Shown here one piece after another: positions 42,940 through 54,035 of a stretch of 64,000 bases of DNA. Both the position numbers and the translations under genes were made by a program. Position 1 is the stretch's first letter. Each line of letters begins with the position of its first letter. The notes beneath the pieces are model-generated. The model saw nothing but the letters and a program-made list of their open reading frames with translations. It ran no database searches and was not told where the DNA came from. This DNA comes from Lumbricus rubellus (taxonomy: Eukaryota; Annelida; Clitellata; Crassiclitellata; Lumbricidae), in assembly GCA_945859605.1 (NCBI GenBank), contig OX243825.1, positions 23,365,054-23,429,053 of the forward strand, written 5' to 3'.

Positions 42940-44260
42940 ATCTTACAGACACACACACAGACTTGCATGCATAGTTTGTGCTTTTATGACTTAGTATCTG
43001 CTACATTAGACACTGGTCTAGTGTGGCCAATATACTTCCAGTGAGTTCTGGACAATATATGCTATTTTTTTAAACTGCAAAAGATCGTGAACTCTCATTC
43101 CATGGATGTTGAAATAGAAACTTAGAATGTATTATCTGTAGATTACTATATCTCTGTAGATTACTATATCTCTGGCTTCTTATGAATGTGAGGCTCAGGT
43201 GAGAGAGTCAACATCACCGTTTGCAATGTGCTGCTTTTAAATCACTGCAGTGCTTATCTTCAATCCATGTTGCTTGTCAGACTTGTGGTAGTGACCTGTA
43301 TCAACAGTTGACTTGATGCATATACCACAATCAATACAACACCAGGTTTAGACTGTGCTTGTTTGGGACAAAGTTTAGGCATTTCTCGCTGAATTTCTCT
43401 ATTTAAGGTCAGTTGAGATAAAGGTTACTTTTTGCAAAGGCTACAATATTTAAAGGACATGCACTCTTAAAGTTTGAAGGTCAGAGGTGATGATACTACA
43501 TAAATTTGTTATCTTTATCAGTAGCAATACTAACCTAGTCGTTGATTAGAGTCTTGTTTACAGCTGCAGTACCCTAGAGTACAGGAGTGTGATAGTTTCA
43601 TTACTGTTTTACTGGCATTGGAAGTGTAAATCACTGAACTGTTTCTAATTAGAGACTGGCAATTGGATGTGGGTGTGCTATTTCAGGCAATGATTGCTTT
43701 AAAAGAACCGCTTAAAATTAAATCCTGTGTAATAAATTTAAGCCTTTCAAGAAGTTAGTGTATATGGCTTGTCCTTCAGTGAATGTTTTGACAGTTTTTA
43801 AAGTTTGTGTCTGGGATAAGATGGTCTATAAATCTAATTTAAAGTAATTTCTGCTTATAAGTTGTTGACAAAGTTCTGGCATGCCGTGTAATAACAGATT
43901 AAGGTTTTTGCTATTGAATGATTGCATTATTATTTAATTTAAGGATGCATAAATTAAAATGATAGTCTGGTAATTTTTTCAAATTCAAAGGAATGTGAGT
44001 TATGGCTTGCTTCAGTGGCTTATTCTCCGTATGTTAGACTTTAGTGCAAAGAAAAATGGTCAACATTATTAAGATTACATTTTAAGTATTTGAAGCCAGC
44101 GTGGAATGTCTTTCTGCTGCTGCCAATCCGGTATGCAGTGGAATCTTGCAGTGAATATCTTTACCAAAAATTTCTACTTACTTTCAAGTAACGATGTAAT
44201 CCAACGACACTGCAATGTACATGGTATGGTTTAAAATAGTAAAGTTCTGCCATTTCCATG
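42940..44260. other. Spacer, no gene seen
   Basis: T/G-rich plus strand; GATTACTATATCTCTG occurs twice at 43140-43173. Confidence 0.4.
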
Positions 44261-44690
44261 AGGCGTAGAAAAAAAATTGTTGTGTTTCCGGTAACCCGAC
44301 CGACCCATTTTTATGGCCGCGACCCGAATATTTTTGTAAAAAATTTTATTTAAAAAAAAAAATTCAAAAAAAAATTTCAAAATTTTTTTTAAATTTTTTT
44401 CCCAAAAATTATTTTTTTAACATTTGTATTGACATAACATAAGAGACGTCAACAAAATGAAATTAATAGGACTGTTTCTAGAGCAGTTTTAGGTGCAGAC
44501 AGTCGGGAAATAGGGAGTTTATACTTGCTTAGAACACATACTTTGTTTCAGCGTGCAAAAAAGACTAGTGGGGTATACTTTTTCGGATAGTCACTGCATA
44601 AAAATATTTTACAAAATAAAAATATTTTCCGACCTACCTACCCAATTTTTTTTAGCTCTGTTACCGGAAACACAACATTTTTTTAGGCCT
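44261..44690 (-). mobile_element. AGGCCT-ended MITE, copy 3 (430 bp, inverted)
   Basis: Reverse-orientation member of the family at 32505, 37261 and 47774; ends AGGCGTAGAAAAAAAATTGT and ...TTTTTTAGGCCT. Confidence 0.92.
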
Positions 44691-47345
44691 GATGCTTTTG
44701 GTCATGCTTCAGCCAATTTCCAAGATGCTATCAGTTATGTTTCTTGCAATGGCTGCTTCTGAGTGAAACCATACCAGTCTGCTAAATATTGAAATCCAGT
44801 GGAGATGTTACTTAAATCAAAAGTAAAGAATTAAGGCAGATCAGGAAGTAGACTGTCGCATCTGTGAATGACTTTTAATCCGCACTTGAATGCGATAAAA
44901 AACAGATCTGGACAGAGATGAAATTCAATAAGTCTTCACATGGTGCATCAAAGTTTTTTTTGCTGCGAGGAATGATCAGGTAGGACAGGTGGTTAAGTTG
45001 ATTTAAACGCAGTTATGGCATGTTTGCTCTAAGATTTTCAACCATATGTGAGATTTGCTGCAGTGAAGTGAATGAAATAGGATTATGATTGAAATGTTGG
45101 TTAACACAGACCTGAAACTGGGCCAGTTGTTGGGTGTGGTGGACATAAATGGTTTAACAATAATTTGTCTAGTGATATGGCTGGTAGGAAGAAAGAGCCT
45201 TGGACCTAATGCAATTTCAACGGTGGTCCACAGTTCAAGACAACCAGTGAACGAGTGATGGAGGTGATTGACAGGAACTGATTGGGTGTGCTGCTGCTGC
45301 TGCTGCTGCTGCTGGAGTGACTAAGAGGCTGACTGGCTCTAAAGCAAGGTCATTGCAGGAGGCACACCACCATGAAGCAGAGTGTTAATAATTATGATTC
45401 ACTGTATATAATAGGGTAATTTATTGAAGACTCCATAAGTGATTAGAAAGTCTTCTGTTTGCCTCTTAGATCATCTGACATTTAAACCATTCAGTGTGGC
45501 CACATAAGCATGCAATGCATATTATGTCTTCAAATGCTACAGAAATGTCTGCTTGTGCACATGCTTACTTGGTGCAGCATTCACCTCATGCCCAGTTTAA
45601 TCACCATGACTTTTATTGTATATTGTTCCAGTTGCTGAAACTGATCCATGTGTCATTTGATATGTGACTTTAAAGCCTTCAGTTTCTAAATTCTTTCACT
45701 ATATATTGGTGTGCTTACTAATAGCCAATGCCCAAGGGCCTTAGAATCTGGATGTGGCTCTGACCTGGCCTGGCCTGTCATGGCCAACGTCTGTGGTCCA
45801 GATGTGAATGACTGAGAGAGCACAGATCATTTGCATTAAAACGAATTGCAATTTTCACATTGTGCATTGTAACAAGGTTTGCTGTAGCCATGAGATCCTC
45901 CATTCTGTTTTCAGCTGCGTGAACTGGTCTGGTTGCTTGCATTTCTGGTGGCCGTCTGCTGATAGATTACTTGGATGTGGATGTTTTATCAGAGGCTGGT
46001 GGTCTGACTCTCTTAGGGTACTTGATAATCGGAGTACAGTCTTAGTTCGTTAGTTAGTATGCAGTACCAGGCCCATGCAAAGCTGGAGATAGCTCAAAAC
46101 AGATGGGAAATGTTGGGCCTTTCTGGAGTTGGATTTCTAACTGTTCAGCATCTTGACTAAGCATCTGACAATTTTTGCTAAGTATAATTATATAATTGTA
46201 TTTGAGGCAGTGATTACCAAGGTTACAATATCTGATCTTTATTAAAACTTTCTTTCATGTTGTCCTGATGGTTTGACTGGAAGTATGTTTGGCCTGTAGA
46301 TGTGTAGTCAGTTGTGATGGAAGTGCCACTGGTGTATGAATCATTTCATGGCACGCAGAGGCAGAAGGGTTTCTCAACGTAGAAAGTGCATAGTTTGGAA
46401 GTTTGCTATGAGTTGTTTGATGAATTGAACGTGGAACTAACTCCATTTGTTGCACAGTTAAAAGTGAACAGCTGGTAATAAAGCATTTTGATTGTGACCA
46501 CCAGTGTCTAACTGCATGCCATGGTATGCTGTTAGACACTGGTGGTCAGTTTACAGTTTCTGGGGTAGCACATGTTCTGGAATGAGGCCACAACAGCATC
46601 TTTTACTTTATAACAAGAGAGGAGTGCTATGTGGATCCAGTGATTTGCACATGCAATAGACATCTTACTTTAAAGAGTTCTGAGGTGTGGCTTTTGATTG
46701 TGGATGGTTGATACCGGATGCTTGCGTTGAACACTAATGTTTGTTTACAAAGACATCACAATACCATTGGCCCATCCTGATAGGAGATGATCATCACCTG
46801 TTGTGCTATTATTTCCGTGGTGTGTCATAATGACCAATCAGAACCTTCCTAAGTTCTCACATTAAGCTGCTCTGAATCATATATATTATATATATATGAT
46901 TATATATATATATGATTTTATATATATATATCTGTGCATTCAGCTTCTCCACTTTACCTCCATGTTCTTCCTCTTCTTGCTCTTCTCTTTCATCTTCTAC
47001 TCCATTTCCTCCTCCTTTCTCTCCCATATTTCTCTCTCCTCCTCCTATTACAATAACTTCTTTGATGCCTTCAGCAAATAGACGATGGCACTCAACAGAA
47101 GTTTATCATTCATGATTTAATTGCACAATGGCAGCCATGGTCTTCCTAGCAATGAGTAAACTTTTACTGTACGCTCTTTTTCCTGAATGGGAATTAAAAC
47201 ATAATTATATGATTTTTTCCCATGATTTTGAAAGGTACCTTTAGCTGCGTTTAGTAGAACTATTGAAACAGAAAATTTTCAATTTTTGTCTAACACTCCA
47301 TTTGTAAACTTTCTGAACCTTATGCTTGAAGTAATTATAGCAGTC
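44691..47345. other. Spacer with small repeats, no gene seen
   Basis: (CTG)n at 45293-45315, the 54-bp palindrome at 46495-46548, (AT)n at 46878-46932 and a CT-rich stretch at 46935-47045. No supported exon. Confidence 0.45.
46495..46548. repeat. 54-bp near-perfect palindrome
   Basis: TGACCACCAGTGTCTAAC and its exact reverse complement enclose 18 bases that are themselves palindromic with two mismatches around CATG. Confidence 0.9.
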
Positions 47346-47346
47346 A

Positions 47347-47495
47347 TTTTTATGCTAATATATTGAATGTATTTTTATGCTACTATATTCAATGTCATTT
47401 TTATGCTAATATATTCAAAGTCATTTTTATGCTAATATATTCAATGTCATTTTTATGCTAATATATTCAATGTCATTTTTATGCTAATATATTCA
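47347..47495. repeat. ~26-bp minisatellite, about 6 copies
   Basis: Units of TTTTTATGCTAATATATTCA plus ATGTCA, with point variants. Confidence 0.9.
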
Positions 47496-47773
47496 ATATC
47501 CTGGTGATGCAGATGTGCACAAAATTATACACGTGTTTAACTTTAGTGCTTATGAAATAGTTGTTGACTCTTGCAATTATTTTCCAGTTTCTTAATTTGT
47601 TCTTCAATAAATATGGTTTCTTATAAATTGGCTTGTCATCTGATCAAACATTGTCTTTAGACCCAGGACTCTCATGTATTCTTGCATTGTTTGATTAATT
47701 CTAAATATTGAATCTGAGAATTATTATGCTGCACCGCTTGCTGTTAAATGTCACATACATTGAAACTAAAATT

Positions 47774-48167
47774 AGGCCTAAAAATGTTGTGTTTCCGGTA
47801 ACAGAGCTAAAAAATTGGGTAGGTAGGTCGAAAAATATTTTCATTTTGCTAAAATATTTTTGTGCAGTGACTATCCGAAAAAGTATACCCCACTAGTCTT
47901 TTTTGCACAAAGGTACACGCTGCAACAAAGTACGTGTTCTAAGCAACTGCCTATTTCCCGACTGTCTGCACCTAAAACTGCTCTAAAAAACAGTCCTATT
48001 AATTTCATTTTGTTGACGTCTTTTCTGTTATGTCAATACAAATGTTTAAAAAAATTTAAGAAATAAAATTTTAATTAAAAAAAATTATAAATTTAAAAAA
48101 AATTATTTGAGTCGTGGCAATAAATGAGGGTTGGTCGGGTTACCGGAAACACAACTTTTTTAGGCCT
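47774..48167 (+). mobile_element. AGGCCT-ended MITE, copy 4 (394 bp)
   Basis: Same family as 32505-32919; AGGCCTAAAAATGTTGTG at the left and ...CAACTTTTTTAGGCCT at the right. More diverged inside (GTACACGCTGCAACAAAG). Confidence 0.92.
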
Positions 48168-49227
48168 TATCAAATCATGCAATTTGATTAGTTCAGTGTA
48201 AAACACCCGAATTTGAATTATTTAAAGTTAGCTTTAGTCGTTTTCCAGTTTTGACCAGAAATTCCGAAAAATTATTAAAACAAAATTAAACTAAATTAAA
48301 TTAAAACTATTCGCTTGCAGGGTATGTACTGCAAATGCTTGCATGAATTCATTGAAAGGACAGAGCTTCAAAATAATGCTAATGTTTTCACAGAACAAAT
48401 TATGTAAAACATGGAGGTCTTTATGCTCTTTGCATAAAAGGATGGTTCAGGTTTGAGTGTTTTTGGACTAATTATTTACAGATCATTAAATTACAGAGGC
48501 AAAGACCAGCAGCAGCAGCAGCGGTGTTGGCTACAGTGTAAATGTGGATGATGAATTTTGATGACGAGGTTGAGGCTTTCATTCGTGTGTGTATACATAT
48601 ATAGGACTCTATGAGTTCAACCTGTCCAGGTGTAACTAGTGGACCAAAGAGTTTCACCTTTGTAGAGTCTGGGTCACATTTTTCTGCTAACAAGCTGTTG
48701 AGTACCGTAATTTGGTTTGCAGACATAAAAAATACACCGATTCAAAGGAAAGCCAAAGCACTCTATTTGACAGCAGCAAGTTTTGCTGTAGCATTGGAGG
48801 CCTGCAACAGCCTTATCACAAAAGCCTACCATCTGGTGTACCTGGTGTTGGTCTATAGCAGTTGATGATCAACTGTTTCCTACAAGGGCTTCTTGCCACT
48901 GGACGAGGTATACTTGATAAGGTACTTGTACTGAAGGAGGTACAATGTGGTACATGTACTGAAGGTTGGGATTTTGTTTGCTATGAACAATGAACATTGA
49001 AGTTAATAACATGGTGACCTTGCATAATTGTAGTGCAATTAGAGGAAACATCAGCAGTGCGGTTGTTTGCATTGTAATTATGAAGGTATGCTGCCAAACA
49101 GGTCTATTTTGTTTTATCCAAGGTTTATTATTTCAGCATTTTGGTAGTGTGTTTAGATACCCACTCTGAACACCTTTGGCCATTAGGATCCGGTTGCAAA
49201 GAAAGTAAACAGTTTTGTTCCATATAT

Positions 49228-49545
49228 AACAAGGATTTGATAATGTGATGAATTGTGAAATTGGTAATGTGATGAATTGTGAAATTGATAATGTGGTGAA
49301 TTGTGGAATTGATAATGTGGTGAATTGTGGAATTGATAATGTGATGAATTGGGGAATTGATAATTAATGTGGTGAATTGTGGAATTGATGATGCGATGAA
49401 TTGTGGAATTGATAATGTGGTGAATTGTGGAATTGATAATGTGGTGAATTGTGGAATTGATAATGTGGTGAATTGTGGAATTGAAAATGTGGTGAATTGT
49501 GGAAATGATAATGTGATGAATTGTGGAATCGATAAAGTGCTGATT
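49228..49545. repeat. 24-bp minisatellite, about 13 copies
   Basis: Unit AATGTGGTGAATTGTGGAAT plus TGAT. Because 24 is a multiple of three, long repetitive frames run on both strands (VVNCGIDN and INSTIHHI), which are artefacts of the period. Confidence 0.92.
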
Positions 49546-49549
49546 ATGC

Positions 49550-50583
49550 GACAAAAGTGGACCATCTGATGACCAGACAAATGCTTGATTTTATCGGTGG
49601 CCAGCGTTCTCTTCGTTTCATTTGGTGGCATTCACTGATCGATAACCCACATTTCCCCCTGTCATCCATTGCTCCATAAGAATAAACAGAAATCCATTTC
49701 GACTATGGATAATAGGATATGGTCAGATCAATGTGAGACCCTATGGAGCTGTTAGATCTGATAGGATGTCATCCGCGGCTGTGTTCGCCAGATGGTCATT
49801 GGATTTATTTCTTTTGTAGGTCACAAGAAAGTAGTCCTGATTTATTCAGTTCCATTCGTCACAAGCAGATTTATATTTGAGGATTTTTAAAACCTGTAAG
49901 ATGATATACTAAATACTAATGCTGCTAAGCATAGAGCTTTCTTACTAAATAGAGGGAAACTAGCCAGTTCATCTCTATATACGATTATACTGAGTGATGC
50001 TACAGTGGTGTGTAGATAATGATGTGATATAAGCACATTAACATGCTATAACTATGATATGTTTATGTTGTGTTCTGTTCCAACAACTGATCACATTATT
50101 CTGATATGAATGGAATGTAATCTGATACTTAATGTGATGGAATGCAATCAGTAATGAGACAGGAAATGTTGATAAATTAGAAAATGATTACATTGACCTC
50201 ATTAACCTCTGTATGTGCATCCAACTTATACAAGGGTCTATGGTATTACCAAGACGATTGTTTCTTCTGACACTCTAAGTACCAGCAGTTAAATCTCCCA
50301 ATGCTGTGACTCTACATGTATATTGTATAATGTCTTATTTATGAGTCTATATGCACAGTGATGTCAGACATAATCCAGTCCTTGGTTTCTGGGCTGGATA
50401 TATATTTTTTCCACATCATATTAGTTACAAGAACCCAAGCTGTTACGTCTAACCAATAACTCTGATGTTTATAGCAGATATTGCTACATGTCGAGCAACT
50501 GTAGTTTATTACAGTTACTGGATGATTAGATGAATAATATAATTGATTACCACAGACCAGCCACTACTTACCTTCAGGTCATC

Positions 50584-50624
<41 letters not shown>

Positions 50625-52290
50625 ATCTGCTTTTAATCTGTGTCTGGCTAAAAGTCGGTTTTAGCTGAATTCACTTGAAACAGAATGTTCTGTTTAATTA
50701 GATTTAATTAAATTGTTTGTGTGATTTTAATTCATAAAAATCCAATCCAACAAGCAGAACATACATACCGTACTTGCTTGGTCCTTCTCTTTTCCTTCTC
50801 TTTGCAATGCACTTTCTCCTTCTGTTCGCTATACAATTCTGTCTGACAGACTTGTCTTTTTGTCCTTCTCCCTTCTCAAAACCTACTTCTTCTCATGGAG
50901 ATTTGCGCATTGGGAGAACATCTGAATGGTTCCCCCAGCCCCACTGTAGAGGTGCTTTACAACTGTTAAGATTCAATAGAATAGAATACATTATATTGTT
51001 TAAACGAAAAGCTTGCACAGTTTTGCAGCTATCAGTTCTTGCTACACAAATATCTGGTGCACATTATATCTGATATTTGTGGAGCTGTAGCTGTTTTGAT
51101 GTGAACGAGTCAATGCTGGTGGTTTGCCAATCTCGTAGAGCACCTAGAAAAGTAGTTAAATGTGTTGTGCCATCAAGGTTGCTAAGTACACCTCATTGGG
51201 TGTACTTAAGACTGTGCTTTTTGGTTTCACACAGTCTGTCTATAGCCTTGGTCTTCCGCAGGTGTCTATCTTAGGACCCCCCTATACTCTGTAGCCTCAC
51301 ACCACACCACTGTTTGTGCCTTGTCTTTTCTTCTGTGAAGCTTGAACATTATCAGTTTTTATGTGGCCCAGCTGTAGGGACTAGCTCTCGTTAAGTAGTG
51401 GAGAAAATGCATCAGACATGAGAGGTGGTGCTTCGTGCCTCGATGTTGTCCAACTGCTTCTGGCTGAATTGTGGAGAACCCAGAGTTCATCTCGTTTGGT
51501 TGTCCTCAGCAGATAAGTAAGATCAATCTGCCTGTACTTTGGTAGACTTCCCACTTTTCTAGAATTTTCTTTCTACCAGTGGCCGGTCATTTGGATGTGT
51601 GACCTTTGACCAGAAATTGACCTTCTGAGAGCACGTGGAATGAGTATAATATATACAATTGTACAACATGCTTTATCATCTGCTCCAGCCATTCACTAAT
51701 ACAACTTGAGCCGCCACAGCCGTAGCCATGGCTGATTTTTACATCAATGCTATTTATGCACAGCTAACTCTTTCCCACATTAGCCAACTGCTGCTGTGTA
51801 TCTTAAATGCTGCTGCTGTTCGGCTGATTGGAGGTATAGATGTAGGTTTGGGCATAATTATATCCATCATCCTGTGGGAAGTAGTACTCTGTTTGCTCGT
51901 GCTCAGATGCTTTGAGTTTAATAGCCTTACAGTGCTGTGCTTCATCTTATCTCAGAGAGTTGTGTATGTTAGTCTAAACCATTTCTGGCCATAGGTCCCT
52001 TTGCTCTGCTGCTGCACAGCTTGGCCTTATTCCTCTGACCTGATATTAAACGGCACAGCTTTGAAAACTTTGCTGTGGTTGAACCAACTGTTTTCTAATA
52101 GGTTGCCTATGACTCCTACGTCATATTAAATCTTCTTGGTCTTTCGTTGCTTCCATTCTGTAGGTGTGAGAAAGCCATTCTCTTATTCTAGTACTTGTCT
52201 TTAGATTGAAAATTACCTCTGACGAGTCTCTTATTTAGAAGTAAATTACGATAAATCTTCAATCAGAATTTAATTATTATTAGTATTAAT
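49550..52290. other. Spacer, weak retroelement traces
   Basis: (CTGT)n-(CT)n at 50585-50625. 50800-50990 reads CNALSPSVRY and SLLKTYFFSWRFAHW followed by a GGTGCTTTACAACTG tail and may be an L2-like 3' end. No host exon seen. Confidence 0.4.
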
Positions 52291-52299
52291 TAATGACTT

Positions 52300-52520
52300 T
52301 TACATCAACGAACAGTGCATCAAACCCAAGCTGTAGTCCAGTAGGTAGCCTACTGAGAGACAGAGAGTGACAAATATCGGTAATAAAATAGCTTAGAGTT
52401 AGATCTATGAAGTAAGAATGGAAGTTGATTCCATTCCCGGAGAGCAGAGGTAGGCTATGGAATGCACACGAGCCCATAACTGCTCTGCATCGCGACTCGG
52501 TTAAAAGAGTTAAAGACAAC
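52300..52520 (-). pseudogene. Possible LINE C-terminal remnant
   Basis: Minus strand reads ALREWNQLPFLLHRS, which resembles the I-x-E/D-WN-x-LP terminus of several LINE clades. Weak and broken. Confidence 0.35.
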
Positions 52521-52976
52521 ACTTAAGCTATGAGCAGAAAAATCAGCCACTTATAACACATGATTCTACCAGTTTGGACATTTGTTGAACCATTCAGACT
52601 TTTTCAGGTGAAGTGCCGACTATGCAGAAGAAATTTAGTTTTGACAGTAGTTTATTGGCCACCATCCAAGATTGCATGTACTCAAAGGCAAATGACAGCG
52701 TGAATTGCAGGATAAACTGCTGAACAGAAATGTAAATTTAAGTATCACGTGAATGTGGATGATTGCCAAGTAATTTACATATTGGTATGTTGCACATTGT
52801 TAACAGAAAAGGGTAGAGCATTAGCCAGTCATTAAACAGGACTTTGACAAATAATTGCTATTTAATTAGCAGACCAATGTAGACAGACCATTAACCACAA
52901 ACCTACAGTGTATGATGGTGTCCATGTAAAAATTGAATGGTTCACTGTATAAAAAGCAGGAGACAAGTCAATAAGA

Positions 52977-53071
52977 AGAAGTGCTATCACCTTATCAATA
53001 AAGATAAGTGTTATCACCTTATCAATAAGGAGAAGTGCTATCACCTTATCAATAAGGAGAAGTGCCATCAC
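52977..53071. repeat. 27-bp minisatellite, 3-4 copies
   Basis: Unit AAGTGCTATCACCTTATCAA plus TAAGGAG. Confidence 0.9.
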
Positions 53072-53089
53072 CTAATTCTTGCCCATATG

Positions 53090-53325
53090 TTCATGTTTTA
53101 CTTTATTGGATTGGCCACATCTTGAGGAGTGACACCATAGTAAGAGACATAATTGAAGGAAGAATGGAGGGAAAAAAGACAAGAGGAAGACCAAGAACAA
53201 TGCTACTGGACTAGATGATGACAAAGGATGGTTACAGAGGGCTAGAGAGAGAGATACACAGAACAGATATGCATGGCGTCATTGGACATATGAACCTGCC
53301 TGACGGCAGAGAACTGAAGAAGAAG
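53090..53325 (+). pseudogene. LINE C-terminal fragment (endonuclease-RT type)
   Basis: Reads YWIGHILRSDTIVRDIIEGR and GKKTRGRPRTMLLD, then after a stop GLEREIHRTDMHGV and a Lys-rich end. The WIGHILR ... EGRMEGKKTRGRPR block is the classic C-terminus of several LINE reverse transcriptases. Confidence 0.75.
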
Positions 53326-53329
53326 AAGA

Positions 53330-53351
53330 CCTATCTATCTATCTATCTATG
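53330..53351. repeat. (CTAT)n microsatellite
   Basis: Five CTAT units at the junction between two oppositely oriented LINE fragments. Confidence 0.8.
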
Positions 53352-53354
53352 TGA

Positions 53355-53690
53355 TTTATATAGTGCCTCTTCCAGGGCGCTACTCAGAGGCGCTCCCGAC
53401 CCAGGCCCGGTCGAAAAGAAAAGTCTTGAGCAAACTATAGAAAGTGCTAGACATGTTCCGAGGTTGGGAACGCAGGTTAGAGGGAAGGTCGTTCCAGACG
53501 GAAGGTCCAGTGACCGAAAATGCCCTATGCTGCCTTGTGGCTGTGCGGGCATAAGGAACCATGAAGTCACCTCTAGAGGCCCAGCGCAAAGATCGGCGAC
53601 CCACAGCAGTCGAGGTCAAGGTAAAGAACTCACAAAGATAGGAGGGTGCTGTGCCCAAGATGCAGCGCCAAGCAAAAGAAACAACCCAGA
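53355..53690 (-). pseudogene. L2-like LINE RT C-terminal fragment
   Basis: Minus strand 53658-53380 is open for 92 codons and reads RAFSVTGPSVWNDLPSNL and FYSLLKTFLFDRAW, the well-conserved L2/CR1 terminus, then the tail GGGAGCGCCTCTGAGTAG...CACTATATAAATC. Its 3' tail is nearly the same as that of the SINEs. Confidence 0.85.
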
Positions 53691-53866
53691 TGTTTATGTT
53701 TTATTAAGTAATGCTCTAACCATGACTGTCAGATATGTCTTCTGATGTTGTTTAGAAAGTCTGTCAACATGTTGTGCACTGTTGTGCTTTGTTAAGTATC
53801 TCTTATAAATATGGTTGTCTACAGTATAATTATGTTAATGGTTTGATATCTTTGTTCAAATTGCAG

Positions 53867-54035
53867 TGGCAGATTCATCTCAGGGTAGACGACGACATTC
53901 AAGTCCCACGTTGCCATGGTCACCCCTAAGCCTCGTGGTGCCAACGGCGCTGTCCAGGTCAAAAGCTACGACGACGGATGCTGTGGAATATTCTTCCTCA
54001 AATACGTGCTCTACATTTTCAACGTCATTCTCTTG
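53867..54035 (+). other. Tetraspanin exon containing 5' UTR and start
   Basis: Acceptor TTCAAATTGCAG ends at 53866, 49 bases before the ATG, so a spliced upstream non-coding exon is predicted. Confidence 0.55.
53916..54035 (+). CDS. Tetraspanin coding exon 1
   Basis: 40 codons, ATG in good context (GCCATGG). Ends CTCTTG|GTGAGC in phase 0. Contains YDDGCCGIFFLKYVLYIFNV, the family N-terminal signature (cysteines, then LKY...N in helix 1). Confidence 0.9.

Noticed and set aside
37203..44762. Shared peptide KRLVGYTFSDSHCIKIFY in two places
   Set aside because: Both are readings of the same MITE body (copies 2 and 3), without a conserved frame in copies 1 and 4.
49228..49545. Regular short repeats resembling a CRISPR array
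   Set aside because: Units are contiguous without unique spacers, and the genome is eukaryotic.
49128..49631. Ile/His/Asn repeat protein on the minus strand
   Set aside because: Artefact of the 24-bp minisatellite, which is open in both directions.
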